DNA of 40,645 nucleotides from Bacteroidales bacterium. Its GTDB lineage: Bacteria > Bacteroidota > Bacteroidia > Bacteroidales > UBA7960. The stretch lies in contig SKOK01000030.1 in the NCBI GenBank assembly GCA_007120085.1, positions 1-40,645 on the forward strand, written 5' to 3'. Position numbers and translations under genes: made by a program. The notes beneath the pieces are model-generated. The model had not been told where the DNA came from. It did no database searches and saw nothing but the letters and a program-made list of their open reading frames with translations. Shown piece by piece: positions 19,026 through 30,845 of this stretch. The first letter of the stretch is position 1, and the number at the start of each line of letters is the position of its first letter.

Positions 19026-20810
19026 ATGGAGAAAAAGAGATATTTAAAAAGTGGTGAGTTTCTGGTAGAAGAGATAGACGCTCAAAATGTATTTGTACCG
19101 GAGGAGTATGATGAAGAACAGCAAATGATTGCGCAGACTTGTCAAGACTTTCTTGAAACGGAGGTGCATCCTAGGCTGGACGACCTGGACAAAGGTGACC
19201 GGGAATTGATGAAGGAGATCCTTAAGAAATCGGGTGAGCTTGGTTTGATGGGCATCTCGATCCCGGAAGAATACGGTGGTTTTGGGCAATCATTTGTTAC
19301 CCAGATGCTGGCTGCCGAAACCATTGGTGCCGGGTATTCCTTTTCAGTTGCATTTATGGCGCATTGCGGGATAGGTACTTTGCCCATTATGTATTATGGC
19401 ACTGAAGAACAACGGCAGAAATATGTCACAAAGCTGGCCACCGGTGAACTGCTCGGTGCATATTGCCTTACTGAGCCCGGGGCAGGCAGCGACGCCAACT
19501 CCGGAAAATCATCTGCCACACTGTCGGAAGACGGCAAGCACTACATCCTCAATGGACAGAAAATGTGGATCACGAACGCCGGATTCTGTGACACGCAGGT
19601 GGTATTTGCCAAGATTGACAACGACCGTATCCTCAGTGCTTTCATCGTTGATTCAGACATGCCGGGCGTAGTAATCGGACCCGACGAGCATAAAATGGGC
19701 ATCAAAGGCTCATCTACGGCACAGATCTATTACAATGATGTAAAAGTACCCATCGAAAACTTGCTTGGCCAGAGGGGAGAGGGCTTCAGAATCGCGCTAA
19801 GCATATTGCACATGGGCAGGATGAAGCTGGGTGCCAATGTAATTGGCGCAGCAAAGATGGCCATCACCGACTCAGTAAGATACGCGAACGAGCGCAAGCA
19901 GTTTTGTGTGCATATCGCCACATTTGGCGCAATACAGCACAAACTGGCAGAGATGGTAATTCGCACATTCGCCCATGAATCAGCGATTTACAGGGTTAGC
20001 AAGGATATTGATGATCTGATGGAGAGATTCAAGGGCACAGAAGGATGCGACATCGGTCGCGGTGCCATTGATGCCATCAGCCATTATGCTGTAGAAGATG
20101 CCATTTTGAAAGTGTATGGCTCTGAAATGCTCGATTATGTTGCTGATGAGGCCGTTCAAATTCATGGCGGAATGGGTTATTCTGCAGAAATGAATGTGGA
20201 AAGGGGATACAGGGATTCGCGCATCAATCGCATCTTCGAAGGCACGAACGAAATAAACCGCCTGCTGGTAGTCGATACCGCCATGAAACGCTCGATGAAA
20301 GGAGATTATGACCTCTTTGGAAAAGCCAGGGAACTCTTCGGCCAACTCGAATCACTTGGTGATGACAGTCGCGATGGCGAAACATACTTCCAGGAAAAAA
20401 CCAGGGTCATTAAAAACATCAAAAAGGTAATCTTGCTGGCCATGCATGTTGCTTCCGATACTTTTGGAAGGAAGCTGGTACGTGAACAGGAAGTGATGAA
20501 CAACATTGCCGACATGATCTCTGAATTATACATTGCTGAATCACTGGCTTTGAGGGTTGAGAAAATTGAACCGCTTAAGGGCGAAGAAGCAGCTGTGTAT
20601 AAAGACATGCTGGATGTATTTGTATTTGATACGGTAAACAAAGCCAGGAAGTGGGCAATGGATGCAATTTACTCCAGTGTTCCCGCGGATGAAGCGGCTC
20701 GCATCATAGCCGCCGTGAACACGCTGACTAACGTCAAGGGCCTGAATGTGAAAGAAGCCCGCAGGCGCATCGCAGCAAAAATCATCGCGGATAACAAATA
20801 CAGGTTTTAG
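19026..20810 (+). CDS. Acyl-CoA dehydrogenase with C-terminal extension
   Basis: 594 aa; YCLTEPGAGSDANSGKSSATL, KMWITNAGF, VQIHGGMGYSAEMNVERGYRDSRINRIFEGTNEINRL. Confidence 0.95.
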   Translation: MEKKRYLKSGEFLVEEIDAQNVFVPEEYDEEQQMIAQTCQDFLETEVHPRLDDLDKGDRELMKEILKKSGELGLMGISIPEEYGGFGQSFVTQMLAAETIGAGYSFSVAFMAHCGIGTLPIMYYGTEEQRQKYVTKLATGELLGAYCLTEPGAGSDANSGKSSATLSEDGKHYILNGQKMWITNAGFCDTQVVFAKIDNDRILSAFIVDSDMPGVVIGPDEHKMGIKGSSTAQIYYNDVKVPIENLLGQRGEGFRIALSILHMGRMKLGANVIGAAKMAITDSVRYANERKQFCVHIATFGAIQHKLAEMVIRTFAHESAIYRVSKDIDDLMERFKGTEGCDIGRGAIDAISHYAVEDAILKVYGSEMLDYVADEAVQIHGGMGYSAEMNVERGYRDSRINRIFEGTNEINRLLVVDTAMKRSMKGDYDLFGKARELFGQLESLGDDSRDGETYFQEKTRVIKNIKKVILLAMHVASDTFGRKLVREQEVMNNIADMISELYIAESLALRVEKIEPLKGEEAAVYKDMLDVFVFDTVNKARKWAMDAIYSSVPADEAARIIAAVNTLTNVKGLNVKEARRRIAAKIIADNKYRF

Positions 20811-20826
20811 AAACGATCCCTTCCCC

Positions 20827-20868
20827 AAAAAAAAATCCGGATATCATTAAGATGTCCGGATTTTTTTT
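20827..20868. terminator. Bidirectional intrinsic terminator
   Basis: A-run + ATCCGGATAT cattaag ATGTCCGGAT + T-run between the convergent acyl-CoA dehydrogenase gene and clpC. Confidence 0.85.
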
Positions 20869-20887
20869 GAATAGTCTAATGATTGCG

Positions 20888-23449
20888 TTATCCCTTTGAG
20901 GATGCCTTCGAGGGCTTCTTCTTTTCCACGGCTTTAATGACTTGTATGAAAATTTCACCCTCATCTTTTTTATAATCAACTTCTATTGTATCACCTTCAG
21001 AGATCTTGCTGCGAATGATCTCTTCAGCAAGCGGGTCCTCAAGATATTTCTGAATGGCACGCTTGAGCGGACGCGCTCCAAAGCTTGGGTCCCAGCCTTT
21101 TTCCGCAATGAATTCCTTGGCAGCATCGGTCAGTTTGATATGATAGCCCAGATCATCAATGCGTTTGAATAGTTTCTTGAGTTCAATGTCAATGATTTTG
21201 AAGATGTGCTCTTTCTGGAGCGAATCAAAAATCACCACATCATCGACCCTGTTCAGGAATTCAGGAGCAAAGGTCTTTTTCAGTGCATTTTCAATGACAC
21301 TTTGTGTATATTCTTTCGAAGCTGCCTGCCGTGCGGGTGTGTTAAATCCAACGCCCATACCAAAATCCTTGAGCTGGCGGGAGCCAATGTTGGAAGTCAT
21401 GATGATGATGGTGTTCTTGAAGTCTACACGACGACCGAGACTATCAGTAAGCTGCCCGTCATCAAGCATTTGCAGCAGCAAATGGAATACATCCGGATGC
21501 GCTTTTTCAATCTCGTCTAGCAGCAGCACTGAGTATGGCTTTCGACGCACTTTTTCTGTAAGCTGGCCACCCTCTTCATAACCCACATAGCCGGGAGGAG
21601 CACCCACCAGGCGGCTGACTGCAAATTTCTCCATGTACTCGCTCATATCGATTCGGATGATCGCATCATCTGAATCGAAGAGGTGATGCGATAATACCTT
21701 GGCGAGGTGCGTTTTACCAACACCAGTGGGCCCAAGGAAAATAAATGACCCTATCGGTTTGGAGGGATCTTTCAGTCCGGCCCTGTTGCGTCTGATGCTT
21801 TTAACGATCTTCATGATGGCATCATTCTGGCCAATCACGCTTTTTTCCAGGTCGTGTTCCATGCTGATGAGCCGTTCACTTTCATTCAGTGCAATTCTTT
21901 GCACAGGCACACCCGTCATCATCGAAACGACCTCAGACACATTTTGGTCGCTGACAATTTCACGATGTAGCTGGGATTCTTGTTCCCAAAGTTTTTTCTC
22001 TGTCTCAAGCTGGTCAATCAACTCACGTTCCCTGTCACGGAACTTTGCAGCCTGTTCATATTTCTGGCTTTTGATGGCTTTGGTTTTTTCATCGCGCACC
22101 CGTTCTATTTCACCTTCAATGTTGATGATGGCTTCGGGCACACGAATGTTTGTAATATGTACCCTGGAGCCCGCTTCGTCAAGGGCGTCAATTGCCTTAT
22201 CGGGCAAATACCTGTCGCTGACATAACGGTCAGTGAGGTAAACACAGGCTTTGATGGCTTCATCTGAATACCTGACCAGGTGATGATCCTCGTATTTGGA
22301 TTTGATGTTGTTGAGAATCTCTATTGTTTCTTCTGAAGATGTTGGATCAATGATGATTTTCTGGAAGCGGCGCTCCAGGGCACCATCTTTTTCAATGTGC
22401 TGCCGGTATTCATCCATTGTGGTGGCTCCAATGCATTGAATCTCACCGCGTGCAAGCGCAGGCTTAAACATATTGGAGGCATCCAGCGAGCCTGATGCGC
22501 CTCCGGCACCTACGATGGTATGCAACTCGTCAATGAATAGAATAACATTGGGATTCTTTTCCAGCTCATTGAGCAATGCTTTCATCCGTTCTTCAAACTG
22601 GCCGCGGTATTTCGTGCCGGCCACCAGCGAGGCAAGGTCAAGCGTCACAATGCGCTTATTGAACAGCGCCCGCGACACTTTACGCTGAACAATGCGCAAG
22701 GCAAGGCCCTCAGCGATGGCAGATTTCCCAACTCCGGGTTCGCCAATAAGCACGGGATTGTTCTTTTTGCGACGCGACAATATCTGGGCAATGCGCTCCA
22801 GCTCACGTTCCCTGCCAACGACAGGGTCAAGCCTGTTCTCCTCCGCAGCACGCGTGAGGTCACGGCCAAAGTTATCCAACACCGGCGTGGTTGACTTGTC
22901 AGCAGCTTTCTTCATTGATGAGCCCCCGAAACCCCCGCCGGCCGTCTTATCATCTTCCTCACTTGGCGTAAGCTCATTGCGGGTTCTGGCAGATGAAGGT
23001 TCATCCGATAATCCCCGATGTATGTTTTGAACTTGTTGCTTGATCAGGTTGTAATCAACGCCTTGCTGATGCAATAGACGCGTTGCAAGGTTTTCCTGGT
23101 CTTTTAGAATAGACAAAAGCAGGTGTTCCGCTCCAATAAGCTCGCTGTTAAAAAGCTTCGCTTCAAGGTAAGTGATCTTAAGCACTCGCTCAGCTTGCTT
23201 TACAAGCGGTATGTTTTCAATATTCCTGTTGGCTGGCATTCCTCCCTTGATCGTCTTTTCAATGCTGCTTTTCATTTGCCTGAGATCCAATCCAAGCTGC
23301 GTCAGTATCTGAACAGCCAGGTTCTCACCCTCCCGGATCAATCCCAGCAGAAAATGTTCAATACCAATATAATTGTTGCCATTTCGTAAAGCTTCCTCAC
23401 GACTATAGGTGATGACATCCTTTACAACCGGCGAAAATTTTGCTTCCAT
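20888..23449 (-). CDS. clpC: ATP-dependent Clp protease ATP-binding subunit ClpC
   Basis: 853 aa; Clp N-domain repeats, [15 protein letters not shown] and [14 protein letters not shown] Walker A motifs, UVR-like region between AAA domains. Confidence 0.95.
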   Translation of the reverse strand: MEAKFSPVVKDVITYSREEALRNGNNYIGIEHFLLGLIREGENLAVQILTQLGLDLRQMKSSIEKTIKGGMPANRNIENIPLVKQAERVLKITYLEAKLFNSELIGAEHLLLSILKDQENLATRLLHQQGVDYNLIKQQVQNIHRGLSDEPSSARTRNELTPSEEDDKTAGGGFGGSSMKKAADKSTTPVLDNFGRDLTRAAEENRLDPVVGRERELERIAQILSRRKKNNPVLIGEPGVGKSAIAEGLALRIVQRKVSRALFNKRIVTLDLASLVAGTKYRGQFEERMKALLNELEKNPNVILFIDELHTIVGAGGASGSLDASNMFKPALARGEIQCIGATTMDEYRQHIEKDGALERRFQKIIIDPTSSEETIEILNNIKSKYEDHHLVRYSDEAIKACVYLTDRYVSDRYLPDKAIDALDEAGSRVHITNIRVPEAIINIEGEIERVRDEKTKAIKSQKYEQAAKFRDRERELIDQLETEKKLWEQESQLHREIVSDQNVSEVVSMMTGVPVQRIALNESERLISMEHDLEKSVIGQNDAIMKIVKSIRRNRAGLKDPSKPIGSFIFLGPTGVGKTHLAKVLSHHLFDSDDAIIRIDMSEYMEKFAVSRLVGAPPGYVGYEEGGQLTEKVRRKPYSVLLLDEIEKAHPDVFHLLLQMLDDGQLTDSLGRRVDFKNTIIIMTSNIGSRQLKDFGMGVGFNTPARQAASKEYTQSVIENALKKTFAPEFLNRVDDVVIFDSLQKEHIFKIIDIELKKLFKRIDDLGYHIKLTDAAKEFIAEKGWDPSFGARPLKRAIQKYLEDPLAEEIIRSKISEGDTIEVDYKKDEGEIFIQVIKAVEKKKPSKASSKG

Positions 23450-23647
23450 AGTATAGTCTAAAATATTTAAAGTACAATATTACTCAAAATGAAATAACCG
23501 TCAACAAACACTTAACAATTATTAACGGCAAATGTTAGAAGTTAATATAAAAACCTTTGATTTTTCTGGTCTTTTGTAAGGAAAAAAAGCGTATTTTCGT
23601 ATGTTAAATTTTTATTGATTTTTTTACCATAAACATTGATTTTCAGA

Positions 23648-26185
23648 ATGTCAGAAGAACGAATATTAAAAGTAGATATAGAAGAACAGATGAAGTCGGC
23701 ATACATTGATTATGCCATGTCTGTAATTGTTTCAAGGGCTCTGCCCGATGTGCGTGATGGTTTAAAACCTGTTCACCGAAGGGTGCTGTTTGGAATGCAC
23801 GATTTAGGTGTTTACAGTAACCGTCCCTACAAAAAGTCTGCCAGAATTGTTGGGGAAGTATTGGGTAAGTATCATCCCCACGGCGATACCTCTGTATATG
23901 ATGCAATGGTTCGTATGGCACAGGAATGGTCGTTGCGTTATCCGTTGGTTGACGGACAGGGTAATTATGGCAGCATTGATGGTGACAGTCCGGCAGCTAT
24001 GCGTTATACCGAAGCCCGAATGCAGAAGATCTCTGAAGAGATGCTTGCTGACATAGAAAAGGAGACCGTTGACTTTCAGCTTAATTTTGATGATACCCTG
24101 CAGGAGCCTAAGGTTTTGCCTGCAAAAATCCCAAACCTCCTGGTGAATGGATCCTCAGGAATTGCAGTTGGTATGGCCACAAATATGCCACCACACAACC
24201 TGAGTGAAGTTATTGACGGAGTTGTTGCCTATATCGACAATAACGACATTGAGATCGATGAGCTGATGCAGTATATCAAAGCACCCGACTTTCCTACCGG
24301 TGGTTTGATATATGGTTATGAAGGCGTGAAAGACGCCTATCATACAGGCAGGGGGCGCATTGTGATGAGGGGAGAGGCCGGCATGGAAATTCTTGATAAT
24401 GGTAAAGAAGCCATTGTGGCAACCTCCATTCCATACCAGGTAAATAAAGCCGATATGATCAAAAGAACAGCTGATCTGGTAAATGATAAAAAAATTGAAG
24501 GCATCACCGATATTCGTGATGAGTCTGACCGCAAAGGAATGCGTATCGTTTATGAGCTCCGCAAAGATGCGGTACCGAATGTGGTACTGAATCAGCTGTA
24601 TCAGCATACCGCCCTGCAGTCATCCTTTAATGTGAATAACATTGCCTTGGTGAATGGCAGACCAATGCTGCTGAACCTGAAAGACCTCATCAGGCACTAT
24701 GTTGACCATCGCCACGATGTGGTAACCAGGCGAACCCAATATGACTTGCGTGAAGCAGAAAAACGCGCACACATCCTTGAAGGACTGCTCATTGCCCTTG
24801 ACAACATCGATGCAGTGATCGCCCTGATCCGTGCATCGCAAACCCCGGATGAAGCCAAAGCCGGACTGGTTGAGAAATTCGGACTTACCGAAATCCAGGC
24901 CAAAGCCATCCTCGAAATGCGCCTGCAAAGGCTTACAGGCCTTGAAAGAGATAAGATACAGAATGAGTATAACGAACTGCTTAAAAAGATTGAATATTTA
25001 AAGTCGGTATTGGCTGATATTACACTGAGAATGAGCATTATAAAGGAGGAAATGCTCGAAATGAAAGATAAATACGGTGACAAAACACGCTCAGAGATCG
25101 AATATACGGCCAATGATTTCCGTATTGAAGATACCATTCCTACCGAAGAAGTGGTAATCACCATTTCGCATTTGGGATACATCAAGCGAACACTCTTAAC
25201 CGAATACAGAACCCAGAGCAGGGGAGGGCGGGGGAGCAAAGGCTCCGTAACCAGAAACGACGATTTTGTAGAGCATCTTTTTGTGGCAACCAATCATAAT
25301 TACTTGCTGTTTTTTACAGAACAAGGCAAATGTTACTGGATGCGCGTTTTTGAAATACCCGAAGGAACAAAGACGTCAAAGGGCCGCGCGGTTCAAAACC
25401 TAATTAACATCCCTTCAGGAGATAAAATTAAAGCATTTGTGAATGTCAGAGACCTCACTGACCAGGAGTACATAAATGAAAACTTCATCGTTATGTGCAC
25501 CAAAAAAGGAGTGATCAAAAAGACTAAACTCTCTGAATACAGCCGGCCACGCGTAAATGGTATTATCGCTATCAACGTGCGCGAAGGCGACGAGCTGCTT
25601 GAAGCATCTTTGACAAATGGCGAGAATGAAATTTTGATCGGATTGCGAAGCGGAAAAGCCATCAGGTTTGCTGAAAACATTGTCAGACCGATTGGTCGTA
25701 ACGCCTCTGGAGTCAAGGGAATTACCCTGGCAGGGCCAGATGACGAAGTTATTGGCATGGTTTGTGTTGAAGATCCCATGAGCAGCATATTGGTGGTTAG
25801 TGAAAATGGTTATGGAAAACGTTCAGTACTGGATGCTTACCGCATAACAAACAGGGGAGGAAAGGGAGTCATTACCCTGAACATCACAGATAAAACCGGA
25901 CCATTAATCGCAATGGTCGATGTTCAGGACAATGACCACCTGATGATCATTAACAAATCTGGCATAACAATCAGGGTGCCTGTGGTCGAATTAAGGGAAA
26001 TGGGACGTGCCACCCAAGGGGTGAGATTGATTTCCTTAAAAAATGATGACAAAATTGCTGCTGTTACCAAAGTTTTGGACAGAACGCTGAATGGCAACAA
26101 TGGAGAGACATCCGAAACCGAAAACAATGAAAGCCCTGATTCGCCTGAAAATAATGAAAACACTGAGCCTGGCGCAAATGGATAA
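23648..26185 (+). CDS. gyrA: DNA gyrase subunit A
   Basis: [68 protein letters not shown]; GyrA-type C-terminal beta-pinwheel with [13 protein letters not shown]-track start 23636 is a TTG; ATG 23648 preferred. Confidence 0.95.
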   Translation: MSEERILKVDIEEQMKSAYIDYAMSVIVSRALPDVRDGLKPVHRRVLFGMHDLGVYSNRPYKKSARIVGEVLGKYHPHGDTSVYDAMVRMAQEWSLRYPLVDGQGNYGSIDGDSPAAMRYTEARMQKISEEMLADIEKETVDFQLNFDDTLQEPKVLPAKIPNLLVNGSSGIAVGMATNMPPHNLSEVIDGVVAYIDNNDIEIDELMQYIKAPDFPTGGLIYGYEGVKDAYHTGRGRIVMRGEAGMEILDNGKEAIVATSIPYQVNKADMIKRTADLVNDKKIEGITDIRDESDRKGMRIVYELRKDAVPNVVLNQLYQHTALQSSFNVNNIALVNGRPMLLNLKDLIRHYVDHRHDVVTRRTQYDLREAEKRAHILEGLLIALDNIDAVIALIRASQTPDEAKAGLVEKFGLTEIQAKAILEMRLQRLTGLERDKIQNEYNELLKKIEYLKSVLADITLRMSIIKEEMLEMKDKYGDKTRSEIEYTANDFRIEDTIPTEEVVITISHLGYIKRTLLTEYRTQSRGGRGSKGSVTRNDDFVEHLFVATNHNYLLFFTEQGKCYWMRVFEIPEGTKTSKGRAVQNLINIPSGDKIKAFVNVRDLTDQEYINENFIVMCTKKGVIKKTKLSEYSRPRVNGIIAINVREGDELLEASLTNGENEILIGLRSGKAIRFAENIVRPIGRNASGVKGITLAGPDDEVIGMVCVEDPMSSILVVSENGYGKRSVLDAYRITNRGGKGVITLNITDKTGPLIAMVDVQDNDHLMIINKSGITIRVPVVELREMGRATQGVRLISLKNDDKIAAVTKVLDRTLNGNNGETSETENNESPDSPENNENTEPGANG

Positions 26186-26305
26186 AAAAAATGACTTTTT
26201 TTAAGATATTCCTTAAGGCATATTGTCTGCTATCAAATAATTCATATTTTTGTCAACAAAACAAACACGAATATTTCACTTAATTTTAACCAAAAATTTT
26301 AACCT

Positions 26306-27523
26306 ATGAAACGCATAGTATTTGTTTTATTATTCACAATGATATCCACTGCAGTTGTTCATGCGCAGGGAAGGGAGCTGCGGCGTGCCGACAGGCAACT
26401 GAACCGGGGTAATCTTGCAGAAGCCATGGAAAATCTTCAAGAAGCCAAGCAGCATGAGTCGGTTTTTGAAGATCCGGAGTTCTGGATGATCAAGGCCAGA
26501 TTGCATCTTGAAATTGCCGCAACTGAGGAAGAAGAATACAAACAACTGGCAGAAAATCCTGTTATTGTGGCAGATGAGGCCATGCAAAAAGTGATTGAGC
26601 TCGACAAGGATAATGACTATATTCTGCAAATACAACCCATCATGTTGTATTTGTCAGAGCTTACATTTAACCTCGGAGCCATGGCATACGAAAGAGAAGC
26701 CTGGAACGAGTCAAGTGACCATTTTCTCAGGGCTTATGAAATAGGACTGACTTTTGATGCAATTGATACAACAACTTATTATTATGCAGGTCTAACTGCT
26801 GAAATAGGACGCAACTTTCCGCGGGCATACAAAATATATTCAGATCTCGAAGAGATGAACTATGATGAACCCATCCTGTATTCGTCTTTGTCGAATGTTG
26901 CCATGGCGCTGGGTGATACCGCAAAAAGTGCTGAATTTGCACTCAGAGGTCGTGAACTTTATCCAGAAAACCTTGACCTTATATTCGCCGAAGCAAATAT
27001 TCATATTTTCACCGGTGATATAGACAGGGCAAGGGATGTACTAAACCTTGCAATAGACAAAGATCCCGAAAACCCAAACCTTTATTTCGCTTTTGGGGCC
27101 AACTATGACAAAATGGCCCAGGATACCACTTATACCGAAGAAGAAAGAGAATTTGCCTTCCAGGAAGCCACAAAAGCTTACTCCAAGGCAATAGAACTTA
27201 ACCCTGATTATTTTGATGCCGTTTACAACCTTGGCGTTTTATATTTTAACAGGGGAATCAAATTTTATGAAGAGGCAGACGAAAGGCTGAGAGAAACCCA
27301 CAACTTTGCGCAATACGAGAAAGATGAACAACAGTTCAGGGAGATCTGGCTACAGGCACAACCTTATCTTGAACGTGCAAAAGAGATGATTGATGAAAGC
27401 GATCCCAATTTCCAGGTTGTAATCTTATCGCTGGTGGAGCTATATGCCAGAACAAATCAGCCTGAGAAGATGGAGGAAATCCAGGATTCGTACAGGAAAT
27501 ATTTTGGTGAACCCGAAGAGTAA
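26306..27523 (+). CDS. Tetratricopeptide repeat protein (secreted)
   Basis: 405 aa; signal peptide MKRIVFVLLFTMISTAVVHAQ, repeated TPR-like segments. Confidence 0.85.
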   Translation: MKRIVFVLLFTMISTAVVHAQGRELRRADRQLNRGNLAEAMENLQEAKQHESVFEDPEFWMIKARLHLEIAATEEEEYKQLAENPVIVADEAMQKVIELDKDNDYILQIQPIMLYLSELTFNLGAMAYEREAWNESSDHFLRAYEIGLTFDAIDTTTYYYAGLTAEIGRNFPRAYKIYSDLEEMNYDEPILYSSLSNVAMALGDTAKSAEFALRGRELYPENLDLIFAEANIHIFTGDIDRARDVLNLAIDKDPENPNLYFAFGANYDKMAQDTTYTEEEREFAFQEATKAYSKAIELNPDYFDAVYNLGVLYFNRGIKFYEEADERLRETHNFAQYEKDEQQFREIWLQAQPYLERAKEMIDESDPNFQVVILSLVELYARTNQPEKMEEIQDSYRKYFGEPEE

Positions 27524-27553
27524 ATCAAATACTGTTTTACACTTCATAACCTG

Positions 27554-27585
27554 AAAAAGGGGAGCCCGGTAAAGCTCCCCTTTTT
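27554..27585. terminator. Bidirectional intrinsic terminator
   Basis: AAAAAGGGGAGC ccggtaaa GCTCCCCTTTTT between the convergent TPR gene and DUF2807 gene. Confidence 0.92.
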
Positions 27586-27677
27586 ACAATATTTGCTATT
27601 TAACATAATATTAATTATATGACATATGATACAGTCACTAAATGCCACTGTGTGGTCGCGCAGATTCTGACAATCTG

Positions 27678-28442
27678 CTAATCCCTTGTTTCGCTGTAGG
27701 AAATGATAACCCCGCCGCCCCTGATTGATTCGGCTTTCTGGACCGGGTTGCCGGTATATCTGATAATGCCACCACTTGAAGACTGTGCAGTAAGCTGGCC
27801 AGTTACAAATACATTGCTTTGGCTGCCACTTTTGCTGGTGACAAAACAATTCACGGATTTTAGGTTTTTTGCATCAAGTGTTGAACCAGTTGTGCCATTA
27901 GCAATGAGCATATCAACCGTGCCGTTTAGTATGGCTGTTGAACCGGTTTTTACGTCGATATCAATTTTTTCATAAAATAAACTCAATTTACCTTCAGCCC
28001 CTGAGCGCAGTTCAAGTGACAGCTCCTTGCCATGAATTGCTTCTTCGGCATATATTTTTGAACCTGCAGCAGCATCAATGGTTTCAAGTTCGCTGAGTTC
28101 AATGATAATCCTGGGGCTTTCATTTCCCCTGAATCTCTTATCAGCACTAATTATCAGGTTATCACGGTTGATATCAGTGCGTATGTGCTCCAACAGGTTA
28201 TCATCTGCATAAACAGTGATTGAATGATGATTGCCCTGGCTAATATGGACACTGAAGTTACCACTCACTTCAATACCGCTAAAAGAATCTGTGTCACGCG
28301 ACTCACTGATTATGATACCACTACCCTCAATGGCATCTTTTGATAGTTCAATGCGAATAGTGAGCATAATCGCAAATATGGCGAGAACTACAACACCAAA
28401 AGCGATGAGTAAAATTTTATTTGCTATTTTCATTGTTGTCAT
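27678..28442 (-). CDS. Head GIN domain-containing protein (DUF2807)
   Basis: FSGIEVSGNFSVHISQGNHHSITVYADDNLLEHIRTDI...LIISADKRFRG; the ORF extends to 28532 but MTTMKIANKILLIAFGVVVLAIFAIML at 28442 is the likely N-terminus. Confidence 0.85.
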   Translation of the reverse strand: MTTMKIANKILLIAFGVVVLAIFAIMLTIRIELSKDAIEGSGIIISESRDTDSFSGIEVSGNFSVHISQGNHHSITVYADDNLLEHIRTDINRDNLIISADKRFRGNESPRIIIELSELETIDAAAGSKIYAEEAIHGKELSLELRSGAEGKLSLFYEKIDIDVKTGSTAILNGTVDMLIANGTTGSTLDAKNLKSVNCFVTSKSGSQSNVFVTGQLTAQSSSGGIIRYTGNPVQKAESIRGGGVIISYSETRD

Positions 28443-28503
28443 TTTTATTTTTTGAACAAATGATGTATTATTTTTAAACAGTGTGACGATTATATACAGG
28501 TAT

Positions 28504-28872
28504 TCAGGCTGTTTTCTTTTTGTATATATCATAATGCCTTTCCAGGTCGTGCGTACCCATCTTCAGCATATCCATGGTTTGAAAAACTTTTGGCAATTCT
28601 TCATGCACAAAGGACTCTTTTTTAAATGCCATTGTTTTCTGGAATCCATCGTCGCTGACAAAATATCCAATTCCCCTTTTGTTAAAGATAATGCCTTTAT
28701 CTTGCAAAAAGTTATAGGTTCTGAATACCGTATTTGGGTTGACTTCCAGTTGTACGGCGGTGTCGCGGATCGACGGGATCTTCTCCCCTTCTGCCCATTG
28801 CTTTTTCAGGATGCGTTCGCAAAAATAATCAGCTATTTGCAGATAAATTGCTTGCTTATCAGTGAAGTCCAT
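28504..28872 (-). CDS. GntR family transcriptional regulator (YtrA-like, short)
   Basis: 122 aa; AIYLQIADYFCERILKKQWAEGEKIPSIRDTAVQLEVNPNTVFRTYNFLQDKGIIFNKRGIGYFV winged helix. Confidence 0.92.
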   Translation of the reverse strand: MDFTDKQAIYLQIADYFCERILKKQWAEGEKIPSIRDTAVQLEVNPNTVFRTYNFLQDKGIIFNKRGIGYFVSDDGFQKTMAFKKESFVHEELPKVFQTMDMLKMGTHDLERHYDIYKKKTA

Positions 28873-28873
28873 A

Positions 28874-29641
28874 TTACACCTGCCTTTCTTTTAAAGTAAA
28901 CCAGCTGACTACCAGGAAGAAAGGTACGCTGAGATAATAATAAAGTACACGGGCTACATTGGGTATCCTTTCAAGAAATAAAGATTCCAGCTGCACAGTC
29001 ATGCTATCCCCTTCTATTGTAACACCACCTCCTTCAGAAAGTGATGACAAGAACAGATATCCAAAAGTACTTATGAGGGCCATCACCACCATTGAAAAGA
29101 CAAAGATCGCGAGCACGGTTTTTAGGAAATTGTTTTTCCTGAAATACACTGCTCCAAGAAGAAATATTGACTGCGTGATTAGGTAAGACCTGAAAACTGA
29201 AAAACCGCCATTAAAAAATACTTGCTGGAAGGGTTCAAAATTCAGTGTCAGATTCATTAACAGATTCGCGATCAAAATGATAAGCGTGATCAGCAACATC
29301 GACAGTGCAGGAAACACAATGGCTGTAAGCAACCATGCAGAGAACAAGCGCTCTGTGGTTGATACAGGTACGGTAAGGTAATGGGTCGCCTTGCGGGTGT
29401 CGTGCAGTTCGCTAAATATGTTGCTGGTAAAAATATACCCGCCAATGAACATTATGGTAATGTATGTGGGGGCAAGATTGGACAGGTTTTCCGGATTGAA
29501 ATATGCGGTCAGTAGTGAAATGACAAGCAAAGCACCGGAAACGGCACCAAATGCAATGAGCCATCCTTTGGTATTCGAAAGGATGTGCCTGCGTGTGAGT
29601 AAATAAAGTCTGTTGATGTTCAAATATTTATTTTTTTCCAT
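28874..29641 (-). CDS. ABC transporter permease-like membrane protein
   Basis: 255 aa, about six hydrophobic segments, adjacent to an ATP-binding subunit. Confidence 0.8.
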   Translation of the reverse strand: MEKNKYLNINRLYLLTRRHILSNTKGWLIAFGAVSGALLVISLLTAYFNPENLSNLAPTYITIMFIGGYIFTSNIFSELHDTRKATHYLTVPVSTTERLFSAWLLTAIVFPALSMLLITLIILIANLLMNLTLNFEPFQQVFFNGGFSVFRSYLITQSIFLLGAVYFRKNNFLKTVLAIFVFSMVVMALISTFGYLFLSSLSEGGGVTIEGDSMTVQLESLFLERIPNVARVLYYYLSVPFFLVVSWFTLKERQV

Positions 29642-29650
29642 GGCACATCA

Positions 29651-30484
29651 TTATTTAAATTCGTTGTTAATTCCTTTGTTATTGGCAATCACCCCATTAA
29701 ACAGCAGCTCAATGTCAATCCGGCTGTCTTTGGACTGGACATTGGGTGTGATGGCAGCATAACCGGCAAGCCCTTCCTCATAATACAGAGGTTGTTGATT
29801 TTCTTTAATTTCCGGGAGGGTTTCAAAAAATAAGGCAGAAGAGATATCTTCAAGGCTCTGCTGGAAGATGATCCTGCCCTCGTCAATGATAATGATCGGG
29901 TCAATGAGGTTCTCCAGGTCACGCACCTGGTGAGTAGAGATGACCACACATTGCTCCTCATTAACAGAGGCTGCGATCACTTTGCGAAACTGGCTTTTTG
30001 ACGGAATGTCAAGCCCGTTGGTAGGTTCATCCATCAGCAATAAACGGGCTGATGTTGATAATCCAAACGCCAGCAAGAACTTCTTCTTCTGGCCATAAGA
30101 CAGCTGGTGCAGCCTGTTTTGCGGGTTAAGCTGAAACTCCCTGAGCAACCAGCCAAGTTTTTCGTAATCAAAACGCTTGTAAAACGGCGCATTGATGCTT
30201 ACATAGCTTTCAATCTTTACCGAGGGCAAATGATACTCTTCCGGAATGAAGCAAATGTCTTCAAGGCAAGCCGGCATTCGCTCGCTTGCATCATAACCAG
30301 CCACCCTGCAACTCCCTTCACCGGGAAATACAAGACCTGTCATCACTTTGAGCAAAGTTGTTTTGCCCGCACCGTTCCTTCCCAGCAAGCCATAAATGTT
30401 GCCTGGCTGCAGTTGCAACCTCAACTGGTCAAACAAAGTTTGCTTCTTTGTGTAACCAAAACTTAAGTTTTCAATTTTTACCAT
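29651..30484 (-). CDS. ABC transporter ATP-binding protein
   Basis: 277 aa; GLLGRNGAGKTTLLKVMTGL (Walker A), LSYGQKKKFLLAFGL (signature), LLLMDEPTNGLD (Walker B). Confidence 0.95.
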   Translation of the reverse strand: MVKIENLSFGYTKKQTLFDQLRLQLQPGNIYGLLGRNGAGKTTLLKVMTGLVFPGEGSCRVAGYDASERMPACLEDICFIPEEYHLPSVKIESYVSINAPFYKRFDYEKLGWLLREFQLNPQNRLHQLSYGQKKKFLLAFGLSTSARLLLMDEPTNGLDIPSKSQFRKVIAASVNEEQCVVISTHQVRDLENLIDPIIIIDEGRIIFQQSLEDISSALFFETLPEIKENQQPLYYEEGLAGYAAITPNVQSKDSRIDIELLFNGVIANNKGINNEFK

Positions 30485-30837
30485 TGTTTTATGTGTTTAG
30501 TGTACTACAATACTATAACACTGCAAATGTAAAACACTTTTTTGATATATTCCAAATATTTTTGATATTTTTTTTAAATATTTTTCAATAATTTTCTTAT
30601 ATAGTTGATTTTGTGATATTTAACCTTAGGCATTTTCAGACAGAAATGAGCTGATTAAAAGCTTTTATTTTGCTTGTCTTCAAATTATTTGCTCCAGGGT
30701 TCCATTTTACGTTTACTGAAAAACCAGTAAATACATAACCTACATTATTTACAAAAGCAAACAATTTGAGTTTTTACAAGCATTCGCCCTTTAACATTTT
30801 TTAATTAAGAAATTAATCTATAAGTCTTCAAATATTT

Positions 30838-30845
30838 TATTTTTG
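30838..30845 (+). promoter_or_regulatory. Candidate -7 box TATTTTTG upstream of moxR
   Basis: TAnnTTTG match, 40 bp upstream of ATG 30886. Confidence 0.45.

Noticed and set aside
20782-20979. Short minus-strand ORF across the terminator
   Set aside because: Overlaps the bidirectional terminator and the clpC 3' end; no protein support.
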